Shown: in pieces, positions 11,580-23,283 of the stretch
Position numbering within the stretch: the first letter of the stretch is position 1
How the letters are laid out: every line of letters starts with the position of its first letter
Assembly (NCBI GenBank): GCA_029379385.1
Contig: CM055614.1
Location: forward strand, 1,922,001 to 1,986,000
From: Quillaja saponaria
Lineage: Eukaryota > Streptophyta > Magnoliopsida > Fabales > Quillajaceae
Reading direction: 5' to 3'
DNA: 64,000 nt
Notes under the pieces: generated by a model
The model's database searches: none
What the model saw: only the letters and a program-made list of their open reading frames with translations
What the model was told of the DNA's origin: nothing
Position numbers and translations under genes: made by a program

Positions 11580-14500
11580 TCACTCATGCCACCTCCCCAG
11601 TGCCTCCCCAAAATGAATTCGGTCCCCAGGTCTGACACAGAACTTGAACTCTCCTGGTGAATCCCCATGTTCGAGTAATTTTGATATGGGCGCTTGGAAA
11701 ACAAGCACAACTGTTGATCCCATGTTGAAAGCAGCTAGCTGAAAGGATAAGGAACAATTAATCTATGCAAGCCCAATCTAATCAACAGCTCACGGGTAAA
11801 TAGATTCATAAAAAGCTGCCGGGAATGTAAAATGAAATATTCCTTCCTAAGTGGATACTTGTGTGCAATCAAGATAGAATCTTTACAGGAACAGAAGTTC
11901 CAGTGTTATTTAACAACTAAAAACAGAAGCAAAATATCTGAAAAGGATTAGCCTCCAAATTGTGTTATAATTTAATGTATCTTAAATAGAAAATAAGATA
12001 TGTTCATTTATTTTGGATCCTTTTTTAGATCCTAAATGTCTTAATAATCTGACAATCTTTTACATATTCTTAAATGAGCATGTCGCGCCATTAATACAAT
12101 CACCCATTCTGTAGTTCACAGTTAATTAAATAATGACAGAACCAAGCACAAAAGTTCTAAAAGACAAATTATAGTGCACTTCCTACCTCTTCCCCTTTCT
12201 TAAGCATCCTTCCAATGCCTTCGTGTTCATACACACGTTCTGCTGGAGGCTCGGATTGCAGGCCGTGCAGCAAATTTTTTCTGGGTCGGTTTGTCTTGAG
12301 TTCAGGTTCAATGAAAAGCTGCCATGAGAAAGTTGCTGATGCTTAGAAATGTGTTTATTTGCGTGTTTCATTATGGTATGACACAGTTATAATATATCCA
12401 CAATGAACCATCAAACCTCAATCGACCCGATATTTGTTGCACCTATTGCAGCAAGTGCCATAAATCCTTCTTTCCATTGACCTTCAAGAACAACCTGGTA
12501 AAACAACAAAGTAATAAGAATAATGAGATCATATAAAACCATGACAGAGGAGAACAAAATTGTCTTAATTCTTCACACATAGACAAATTGAAATCTAAAT
12601 TATTGGCATTGAAGAGTAATATTATATTCAAGCACTAGAGAAGCACCCGATACTATAAGGCAATGTTAGAAACAGAAAAATTCACCATGGAATTTACAGG
12701 GAACACGTAATTATATCTACAAAGAAAGTTCTTCACTCAGAAGATAGAACTATCACTTAATTGTTTGACCAGAAAGAAACCAAAACTATGAGAAGGGCAA
12801 TTCGAAGTTCATCTTATGCATATTTACAGCACCAAAAGAGGCTTTTGGCATCTATTATTTTATATTTTCGTGTCAAACTTTATTTTCTTCTTCTTTTGCA
12901 AGGAAATTACAAGCACCTAAGAGTGCTAAACCTTTACCATAAACTTCAACCTATCTTCTTATTCTTGAGGGCAAGCAGATGCTAACCTAAAAACCATTGG
13001 AATCTTGTAGGGAAGGTAATGGCCAAGCAACATCAGATTAGAAATCCACTTATGCAGTAAAAACTCTTGAGGTGCAGAATCGTTTTCTCAAGATGATAAA
13101 ACAGCTATAAGTGTACAGTACAGCTCTATTGTTAATCAAAAGGCCCTTCTAACAGGGAATTGATATATTATCCTGAAATTTAAGCATAAAATACACCCAG
13201 TCCTAAATTCCAGAAGATCTTTGCGAGTACTGAGACCCTTTTATCATTCTTTCCACAATTTCAAGTTTCTAGCAAGTCAGTTTTTTAGAGTGGAATTGTT
13301 GGCTGTTGCTTATTCCTTTTTCCTGGTAAGAATAGAATAAGTCCACTACCCAATTCCCACTCTCACTCCCACTCGCACCATTACTTATTTTAACTAAGCC
13401 CAGTTGAATAAAAGATATTTTAAATATTGAGAAGCAATAAACTCTCCCCCAACTCATACAGAAGAAACACCATAAATTATTGCCTCTGCCTTGTCAAGTG
13501 CTTATAGTAGACATATTTTTCTTGATAGGTATGGTAGACATATTAATAAATTGACGGGAGCATGAGCCCTTGAAAAGAAATTAATATTATAAAAATAGAT
13601 TAAAAATGATGATTTTATCCTTAAATAGTCATGAAAGAATAAAGTTACCCGTTCGTTCTGAACATAAAGGTTTTTTATTGTTCTTGTAGCACGCTCATTC
13701 ACAGGATATAGACGACCTGAAAATTAAGCAAAAAATGGGACAGGACAATAAGAATATGAAATCAGATAAATCAAAACATAATAGAGAAATAAGTTAAAGA
13801 TTATGAGTATCAAATTAAAAGTAAAAAATAAAGTGTGCATTTGCAAACCTACACAGTAAGGGTAACTCCATAGATGAAGGGTTGGTAAGAGTCCACTAGA
13901 AGAGAGATAATAAATTAGGCATAGTACCTTCACCTTTTCAAATCTCTCCTTTCCCTTTTAAACTATTATACTCATTACATAGTTATTGTGTTTCTTCTAC
14001 AAGACAAAATAATTTTGTGTGGCCTGTTTCAATTTGAGTGTTAAAGAGTCCAACAAAGAAGGAACTTTACCAGAAAAATGTCGGCGAACAAAAACATTCC
14101 AATCAACTGGCGAGTGTATGCGATGATAGTCTCCAGGCTTCAAGTAAATCACACAATAAAATAGGCCTTTCATTGGGCTGCAAATTAAAAAAAATCGGTG
14201 GACAGGTTATAGTGTAATCACTTTCAGTGGCAATATGAAATATAAAAGCATAAACTTTGGTTATATCCGGACATAATTCAGCACGATCAATCATAGATTT
14301 TAAGGAAAACTATGTAATTGTTATGGAGAAATGCTTAGAGTCTTCCATGTGAATGATGATGATCTTTTTTTCTTTTCTTTTTGATAGGAAAGATGAAGGT
14401 CAATTATCCCTCCTCTAACAAGAAGATACACAAAAAACTTTCAGAGTTTTAATTTTCAGTTTTGCTCACATTCCCAATCTAAAGAGCTAATTTATGCTAG

Positions 14501-17439
14501 TTTTACATAATTTGTAGGACAGTTGGAGTGAATCTCAGAAGACTTTTGTAAAATATCTCAATATGTCATGTTCTTTCAAGATTTAATAAGCAGTTCAAAA
14601 TGGCAGCAGAAGGTACTCAAGACATTTGAAACATCGAATTACCATGCTAATGAAGGGTCCCAAACTTTTGGAGAAGCTAATGAAACTCTCCACCATGATC
14701 TCTTACTCTTCTCTTTAGAAGTGTTTTGTGGTTCACTATGATCTTCACTGATACTCCCATCAGGTATCACAGGAAGGAAAGAGCCTGCACCAAGAAGTGT
14801 TGAAACAGAATAGGAAAATCCTTTAACTTGCTCAATCATAGCTCCTGCTCCTCTTAACTCTCCGAATCTTAAGACTGTACCATCAACAGGACTAACCTAC
14901 ATACAGAAACATCACTGTACAGTTCATGCACCAGTTGACAAAGCTTCACATATGAAAACTGCTAGGACAAGTGAGATGTCCAAAAAGCTGTTACCAGTTA
15001 CCAGTTACCAGTTACCAGACAGTGTGGGTCGGGGTCAATAGGCCTAGAACCTTCTTTCAGAGTGCGAACAAAAAAATCTCGCAAAGAGGCATACTTGTCC
15101 AGAGGCAAAGCAGCTTCTTCTATATCTGAAATGAGAGCCGTAATACTTTTTAAACAAGTTTTTAAGAGCAGGAACATAAATTTTTCCATTTCCGTGTGAA
15201 AACTACAAAGCCGTGTAAATAAAAAACATGAAGAAAATATTGTTTATTTATCTTTTAAAGTTAAACATGTAAAAACATACTTGAGTGGAATGCCCTAGCC
15301 CATGCTCTATGGATGTAGGGCCGCAGCCAGACAGGAATTTCCTGATAACATTTTCCTTGGTGGGTAAACTCATATCAAAGGAAATAGAAAATATACCAGA
15401 AAAAAATACCACAAAACATGAGCTATACTACATTTCAAGAATAATAAAGTGGACGGGAAAAGAAGTCAAGGAAGTAGCTTTGGACAAAAGACAAGGCAAC
15501 AGCTACCTTTCAAAAACTATTAGACCTTAGAAGCAGTAAACATAAATTAATTATACAACAGAATGGAATTCCAGTAATGAACAAACACTAGATGATAGTT
15601 CAATGTTGATAAATCCAAATATAACTGCAACTTTTCCATTTTCATCATTTTTTGTTTGTTTAAAAGTTCAAGCCCAACAGTCTCTAGGACAATGTGATAA
15701 ATGTGTACATCAGGAACACCAATGAAATCATCTAAAGTGACTTCCATTTATGACTCTCCCCAGTGTGCATTATAGTTCATCACACAAAAGGGCTTAAAGT
15801 TGATAGTTTCTCAAACATTTCCAGTTTTGTTAATTTAGATATTCATATTATCATGCAATCTCCTTGTTCTATGTTACATAGAAGCTGCACTATAGGGTTT
15901 CAAATGAGAAGTTTTTGATGGTCTAACCATCATCACAAATTGGAAATATCACACAATAGTTCAATTGTTAATATAAGGAAAACTCCTCACCATGCTTGCC
16001 AAGTATCCCCAACATCTAGAAATTGATCGCAGAGGTAGCAGTCTCAGAAATGTAGCCTGATGTTGGCAAGGAGACAAAACAATGTCAAAGTCAGACATAA
16101 AAAAGTAATGAAACCGCAAGGATGATGTAGGTTGCATATCATCAAAGCATGGGGATACAGAAGTGTTTAAAGGTAAAATAAATATTACCTTTATATCAGG
16201 TTGGAACTCAAGCTCAATTCCTTTCCCCCGTGCCTCTTCAGCCTGCCACCAAGGAAAAAGATAGGTATTTCGTACATGATAACCATACTACTGTATCTCT
16301 AAAAATTCTATAAACTGCCCTGCTTATGATCAGGCTAGCATGGAATACATCCAACTAATAATGGAAATCATACAAAGTGTGTGGATTTTGAGACTATCAA
16401 TGCCAATAGAAAATTTTAACCAAGCAAGTTCAACTTCTAACTCAAACACAAGGTCTCTTCGTGGATCAAAAGAAATCTCCAGCTAAATTAGAATTTAAGG
16501 AAAACAGAGGGAAAAAAGAAGGAACCGGTGATTCATTTGTATTTAGTGACATTTAGTTGTAGTTTCTTTTTCCCTTTCGACTTCCTTCAATTAATAGAAG
16601 ATAAACTAAAGATCTTCATGACTATCATATTGTTGACCCCAATTTCAAATTGACTAGTAACTAGTGAGTCAGTATAACATAATGGTCCAATAGGAAACCA
16701 CAACTTAATAAATGAAGGAATATAATACAAATTTCATAGCAATTGTAAGGTCGATTGGCCTAGAGGTCTCAACCAATAACCACTGATGTCAATAAAGGGA
16801 CATGGACGGTACCACTGAAATTTGCTCTAAAGCCAGTAGAGTAAGCAGATTGAGTTATCAAAATTTACCCTATTGTCATCATAAAGTCGTCGAGCATGAA
16901 GAACACCAAGCATAAGTATAGTAGCCACCGTTGCTCCAGGTACAAGAAAAGAATCACCTGCACAGTCTCAAGAGTAATAAGCTCAGCAATCTTTACTAGA
17001 GATTGTTTTATCTAAAACACTATTTACATGATTTGATTCGTTCGAGTTGCCCAGAAATTAACAAAACTCAACTCCCTTTAGAAACTTTATAAACATATAT
17101 TTCATTTAAATTGTTTGAGTTAATTACAAGAACTACTGCCCATGTGATTTGCTTTGATGTTTAGCTGTACTAACCAATCTCCTATTCACCAACTTTAGTA
17201 TACTACGATGTACAAAGATTCTCCTAAAATTTTCCACACATGAACAAAATATTAAAACAGCAACCTCAAAAGTTCAAAGTCACTGACCTTGAGAACTACT
17301 CTTTCCGCCATTGGTAGAAGCTCGAGCCGTTTGGAGCTTCTTGGCAAACGAAGAGAATGACCGCCTCTGGTTAAGTAGGTAATCATGGCCTCTACTGTGA
17401 GGGAATACAGGGAAGCCTGTGCGAAACCCTAAATTTCAT
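11580..17439 (-). CDS. PSD1: Phosphatidylserine decarboxylase proenzyme, mitochondrial type
   Basis: Twelve exons: 17439-17288, 16957-16869, 16242-16189, 16056-15991, 15341-15281, 15125-15016, 14896-14643, 14177-14071, 13716-13649, 12494-12417, 12318-12187, 11738-11580. They encode ~442 aa. Diagnostic parts are an Arg/Ser-rich presequence (NQRRSFSSFAKKLQTAR), a membrane segment (VPGATVATILMLGVLHARR), LPLDKYASLRDFFVRTLKEG, VSPVDGTVLRFGEL, KPGDYHRIHSPVDW, and near the C-terminus FNMGSTVVLVF. The GST in that last motif is the self-cleavage site where the Ser becomes the pyruvoyl group. The family decarboxylates phosphatidylserine to phosphatidylethanolamine at the inner mitochondrial membrane. 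The ATG at 17437-17439 (MKFRVSHR) is one base out of frame with the rest of the presequence; all later junctions agree in phase. The donor at 15015 lies in a fourfold 7-bp repeat. Confidence 0.93.
14991..15018 (-). repeat. Tandem 7-bp repeat making four overlapping splice donors
   Basis: On the minus strand CTGGTAA is repeated four times without interruption at the end of the PSD1 exon 15125-15016. Each copy offers a GTAA donor. The first gives the family-conserved join CL|VSPVDG; the next two shift the frame by 7 and 14 nt, and the fourth adds 21 nt in frame. Confidence 0.85.
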
Positions 17440-18826
17440 GTTTATTTCCTCTTCTTTGTAAGTAATTACCGATTTTAAAATGAAGGTGCAGGCATGGCGT
17501 TCATTCGCCGTTCTTATTTGTACGTGAAACTTCAAAATAAATCTTCATTAGATATTTTGTAATATATAATTAACAGAGATTCTACATATATTTAATAGTC
17601 TACTAATTCACTTTAGAGATTCCTTTGAAAATCATGATAAATTGGTAATGATATTTCTTTTTTAATTTAGGATTACACACTAATTTTAAATCAGCATACA
17701 AATGTAAATCGTCATACTATTTGACGATTTATGTGTTATTATATTTCCTACCACAATATTCTGTTTTTATAACTGTTTTATATGATATTTTTAATTAGAA
17801 CTAACTTTCATGTTACTATACATTATATTCATCGTATGCTTGATTTCCTAGTACCGTTTGTTGTGAATTGTATATTCATTTGTCTTGTTTACTACATTTA
17901 TATTTTGTAACAAAAAGTTGTGTATAATTTATTTTTTATATCCTTAATTTTAGCAATGTATCATTTTTAATTGTATTAGATTGCCATGATAAACTAGTAT
18001 AAACTCTCATTGGTAAATCACGACGAATCTGTATAAATTTTAATTATGAAATTAAAGTAAAGCATAATGATGTCGGTTGTCATTTATAAGTTTATAAACA
18101 ATTTTTAAAAAACTTGTATATAATAAATCGGTGTATATTATGACAATGATTTATGTGGTATGACACATTAATCTTAAATTGTTATCTATATATGCAGTAT
18201 TACACATTCAACTTAAATTATAAAATATTAGCCGACTTATGTGGTGACACACATATTACCTATAAAATTTAACTTTTTTGTTAATAAATATACATTTCAA
18301 TGTGTATAGTAGCTTGACTGCGTCTATATATATTTATATTTCCTAACTTAAGCTTTTGTATATAATTTTGTACTAAATCTTTACTTGTAGCAATGTATTA
18401 TTTCAATTGTATTAGAATGCCTTTTCTTATTAATAATTTACATTTGGGAAATGTGGTGATTTATATGTTAGTAGTCATTGCAATATATTCAATATAATCA
18501 ATCTAACTATCAATTATGATTTAATTTATATCTTTATTAGTAGTATTCTATTAACATATTAAATTCTATTTTTTTCTAATTCAATAAATAATTAGTCCAA
18601 ATATTTGTAAAATTTGGAAACCTTAATTAAAAACAGTTTCTTAGTAATTTGTTCATACTAGAAACCGGCGTGTAACCTTAACGAGAAAAGGTTCCACAAA
18701 CCGACGTTTTGTCAGACAACCAACGAGCACTGAAATTTATTCCCCGCCAATCAATTACATTATCAGGAACATTAGCAAACAGTTTATACTGCTCTGAGTA
18801 CAGGTTGAAGGGAGCAGTTAGAAGCC
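17440..18826. other. AT-rich divergent promoter region
   Basis: This separates PSD1 (minus) from the oxidoreductase gene (plus). Most of it is low-complexity AT-rich DNA with short dispersed similarities (TATTACACATT.., TATGTGGT.GACACA) at 18120-18260. A 10-bp inverted repeat, TAAATCGTCA / TGACGATTTA, lies at 17705-17714 and 17722-17731. The final ~160 bp before 18827 are GC-richer and look like the 5' leader. No gene was recognised. Confidence 0.5.
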
Positions 18827-21800
18827 ATGGCTGCTGCCAATCACAATACAGTGAAGTATGGAATCATAGGGGTTGGAATGATGGGAAGAGAGCACCTCAT
18901 AAATTTGTACCATCTTCGCGGCGAAGGCGTGGCCGTCGTTGCCATAGCCGATCCTCATATTCCTTCCCAACAACTTGCCCTAGAATTGGCACAATCCTTT
19001 AATTGGCCTCTCAAGGTAAGACTGCGGCTCTTAGCTTTGTTTACTCTCTCTTCGTTTATTTTAAAACCCCAATTTGATTTTTGCTTACTTAATTATATTT
19101 TGAAGTTTTACATAGATTATGTGATCACATATGTCAAACACTGGCCTCAACTTTGTCAAGAGTTGAGTTCTGTAATATATTTTGGACTGAGAAATAAGTG
19201 GGACTAATATGTGGAATCTTGCATCCAACACATTGTTTGAATTGAAGGTCCGTGCACTGTGTCACAATCTTAGGACAATGATTGGTAAGCCTGATGAAAC
19301 TTAAAAAGTGGAGTTATGGTGGGAGTTTATGAATTAATTGTCAGTGCTTCGTCTGACCCTGCTACATCTTAATTTGTTTATCAGTAGTCTGTGTTTATTA
19401 AGAAAAGATAAGTTGTCAATTGTTATTCCTTTCTTGGTGTTGGTATATAGTATAGTATAGACATGGAAAATTGCCTAGCTGCCCATCACCGGCTGTAACA
19501 ATTGACGGCTGGATGCCAACAGCTGTTTTCTACTGGTGCTTGTAGGTGGTGGGCTATAGGTAAAGATCTAAAGAGTTGTAAGTGCTAATAGGTGGTTAGA
19601 ATGGTGCGTGTGTGGGGGGAGGGGTAACTTCAATATGTTGCTAAAATGATTCTCTGCCATGGAGAAGAAATTAATCTCTGCCGTTTGAGATGTTATTTCG
19701 TTGACTGCTCTGGGAAATGATGAAATGTTTTTCCAAATTGACATTTTTTGTGAGACTAAAGAGCCATATTTTGCATAAATGCCTCCTCAATGCATAATTC
19801 TCCCTGTACCTCATGTCCACGATATTATGTTTTGGAAATGTTAAACTACATTAAAAGAACTTCTACCTACCAGAACACTTACTTTTGTACTTATGATTAC
19901 AGTAGTACCTCATGATATGGTGGATGACTTTTTAGAGTTCTGAAGATTTTCTCAGGACATCAAGAACTGTTGAACAGTGGGCTCTGCGATGTTGTGATAG
20001 TATCGACTCCAAACATGACCCACTATCAAGTCCTAATGGATATCATTAATCACCCAAAACCTCACCACGTGCTAGTGGAGAAGCCATTGTGCACCACAGT
20101 TGCTCACTGTAAAGAGGTCAGAAATTCACTACTTAAGAAAATTTCTATTTGCAGTTTATTGCTTAAATCAGCTTCATTCAAAGATGCTTTATCACTTTAT
20201 GATACTCTATTTATATATACTAAAATATAGAGCTTTAGAACATTATGCTTCTCAAGCTGGGGCTGAGCTGTGGTGGTATGGTTGAGGAATTCATCTTGGT
20301 TAAAAGATTAACCACTCAAACATTAACTGAATATATTCAGGAATAGAGTCATGACAATTGACATCACTACAGCATGCATATATATTCCAGGATTAATTTA
20401 GTGTACAGAAATTTAAGCTCCTATGCAAATTGCATATTCGTGTTTCCGATTGAAATAGTATTCCTTCATTTTCTTATTGAAACAATAGGCATGCACGGGC
20501 ATGGTATTTTTCTATTTTCTTGTTCTTTGCCTGAAATGAGCTGTATTTCGTTTGTGCAAGACCCTCAGTATACTTATATAGGTGAGGTAGCACAAACTCT
20601 TTCTTTTTCTTTCTTCCTCCCATTCCCCCTTATAACAAGAAAGTAGCAAAACCATTTTAATGCAATATCTTTTTTATTTTATGATGTCTTTCCTTTAATA
20701 TGTTTTAGAAGGCACTGATCTATCTCAAATAATGCGTCTGGAAGTAGGTTGTAAATGCTGCTCGAAAGAGGCCAGATATATTGGTACAAGTTGGACTGGA
20801 GTATAGGTATATGCCACCTGTCGCTAAGCTGTTTGAAATAGTAAAGGAAGGAAGTCTTGGACAGGTCAAAATGGTAGCGATCCGGGAACATCGGTTTCCT
20901 TTCTTGGTTAAGGTGATTATATATCTTGAATTTTCTTGTTTCCATTGTAAAATTATCTAAGTGAGTTATACTTGTAACAGGTGAACAATTGGAACCGCTT
21001 CAATGAAAACACTGGAGGTACTCTGGTAGAGAAGTGCTGCCACTTTTTTGATTTGATGAGGCTGTTTGTGGGGGCAAATCCTGTTCGAGTGATGGCTTCT
21101 GGAGCTATTGATGTTAATCATAAAAATGAAATATATGATGGAAGGGTAGGTTTTAAAATTAGTATCATCGTGGCTTTTCGCCATGATTCTTTAGTTTAAT
21201 GCAATCTCCACATAATTTATTGTTCAATCTAGACAAAAGGCAGTTAAATCTGCGCATACCTTCATTTCTTCAATACCACTGAATAATCACTTGAAACACT
21301 CAGGCACTATTCCATGCTCTATAGTGGACTACGTAGTCTTAAGATATTCCTGCCTGAAGAATTGATGCAATTAGCTAGAAATAATTTGTTTGAGATTTAA
21401 TGAAACAGAGACGAGTTTCCCAAAGTAATTATGGTTGCATGTGAAGAACTAGTAACGCTGAAGATTATTAAAAAAAATGTATTCTGTTTCATAATGGTGT
21501 AGAAATAAAAATTGGTTTTAATGTAGATTTTATGGGATTAATACATGCACACACTGACATAATAACCATGATTGTTTAATTCTTTTGTCCACTTTTCACA
21601 AATTTGCATTGGATACAGGTGCCGGACATTATTGACAATGCATATGTTATTGTTGAATTTGAAAATGGTTCACGAGGAATGCTTGACCTTTGCATGTTTG
21701 CTGAAGGGAGTAAAAATGAGCAGGAAATTTCTGTCGTTGGTGAAATTGGAAAGGTAAACCCCCCTCATTTAACCACTGGCAATATGAGCAATATGAGCAC

Positions 21801-22417
21801 AAGTGATTAAGTCTGCATGTATTTCAGGTGGACTAAGTTCCGAAGCAGTTCAGTTATTCAAGAATAGGATTATTCTTTCATGATCTTAATCTTCTTCAAG
21901 CACTATCTCATTATAGCTAATTAATTTTTGCATGTCAGTGCAATTAGTTCTTCATTTGGATTCAAATGAGTTTGTAACAGGGGGAAGCCTTTGTTCCTGA
22001 GAGTATTGTGCGTTTTGGAACTCGAGTGGCAGGAAGAGATGCCGTGCAAACATTAAAAGCTGATGATGATCGGATAAAGTGGGTTCCCTCTCTTTCTTCC
22101 GAAAAAAAAAAATAAAAAAAATCATATCTCAAACATCAATTTTGTGCATCAAATGAACTTATTATATAACTCTTTTCTGGTTCTTATTTATTTATATGTT
22201 TTAAATTATCTCCAGATATGATGGATTGCATCATGGGTCTAGCTATCTGGAACACCTTAACTTCTTGTCTGCAATTAGAACCAAAGGTGAAAAAGCTCCT
22301 GCTGTAGATCTACAAGATGGATTGATCTCTGTTGCTATGGGAGTTGCAGCTCAGCTTTCCATAGAAAAGGGACGATTTGTTACCATTGAGGAAACCATGG
22401 CCGAGCACAAGTTTTGA
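18827..22417 (+). CDS. Gfo/Idh/MocA-family NAD(P)-dependent oxidoreductase
   Basis: Seven exons: 18827-19015, 19946-20116, 20748-20912, 20981-21145, 21619-21753, 21981-22078, 22216-22417. They total 1125 nt, 374 aa, with no break. The N-terminal Rossmann fold has GIIGVGMMG (residues 12-20) for nucleotide binding. Residues ~108-110 form the EKP motif (HVLVEKPLCTT), whose Lys is catalytic in this family. The C-terminal half has VGLEYRYMPPVAKL, NWNRFNENTGGTLVEKCCHF and DAVQTLKADDD, typical of inositol dehydrogenase / glucose-fructose oxidoreductase relatives. The likely role is oxidation of a sugar, inositol or similar polyol; the substrate cannot be told. No transit peptide is evident, so it is probably cytosolic. 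The ATG context (AAGCCATGGCTG) is favourable. Exon 2 uses the acceptor TGAAG at 19941-19945; a later CAG at 19952-19954 would break the frame. Confidence 0.92.
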
Positions 22418-23283
22418 GGGTGGTGTTGGCAGAAGAAGTAGCTGTTTCTCTCCTTTGTTGCCTTCATATTCCTCTGAGGGTAGCAAAACTACAGTTATCT
22501 TCGTCTCTGTGTGCAATATAGCTTTCTTAAATTTAGAAGATCAGTGCTAAAACCTTGTCATTGTTAATTTAATGACCAGAACATCTGCACTTATCATTTC
22601 TTGAAAGGGAGATTTATAATAATGTTTGTGTTTGTAGTGTAAGCAAAGATGTGTGTATAATCTCTCTTTGATACCATTGACATGTGACCTGTTTGTAGCA
22701 AAGTGAAGTTGCGGAACACCATTACCTATTTTTAATATAGTAAGATTTTGATGAAGCACAGTTCGTATAAAATGAAATTTCTGAAGGTGTTAGCAATTGC
22801 TTCTTGCTCCCAATTAGGCTGTGATATTGTGAACAATGCTTCTTGGTACAGCTCAATTAATAAAATCCAGACTAAAATAGACGTTGGATCAAATCTTCCC
22901 TTAATGAAAAAAATGGAAAACTCAAATTTTCCATTATTTTTTTAACTAGGAAATATAAAAAAAGGAAGTAACTTTATTCTAAATTCTTATTAGAAAAAAG
23001 AAAAAAAATAAAAATAAAGTAACTTTTGCGGCCGCATTAATAATTTAATATGGCGGAAGCAACGCCATTCTTCTTCATGCATCAACGCGGTGTTATCTCA
23101 GGTTCCCGCTAATTAGTACTCCCATTAGCTTCCCTTTCAAATCCTGGACCTGGAGCGCATTTTAGGCTGACTACGCACCCCCCCCCCCCCCTCTTACCGT
23201 AGCACAGTCTCTTCCAACTATAAGAATCCCCCAACTCTGGCAAGCGCGCAAAAAATATTTTGTTCAAGCCCGGGAAAAAGACT
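22418..23283. other. Spacer: oxidoreductase 3' UTR and MSH4 promoter
   Basis: The first ~300 bp continue the oxidoreductase transcript. 22900-23030 is A-rich. 23030-23283 is GC-richer (GCGGCCGC, GGCGGAAGC) and contains a run of 14 C at 23178-23191, about 90 bp upstream of the MSH4 ATG. The antisense ORF across here has no family features. Confidence 0.55.

Noticed and set aside
12183..12371. 62-codon minus-strand frame
   Set aside because: It is a shifted reading of the PSD1 exon 12318-12187, which in the right frame gives LFIEPELKTNRPRKN.
14991..15018. CRISPR-like or microsatellite array
   Set aside because: Only four 7-bp units with no spacers; better explained as a local splice-donor repeat.
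17705..17731. Hairpin as a terminator or small RNA gene
   Set aside because: A 10-bp stem in AT-rich plant spacer with no further support; probably part of a dispersed repeat.
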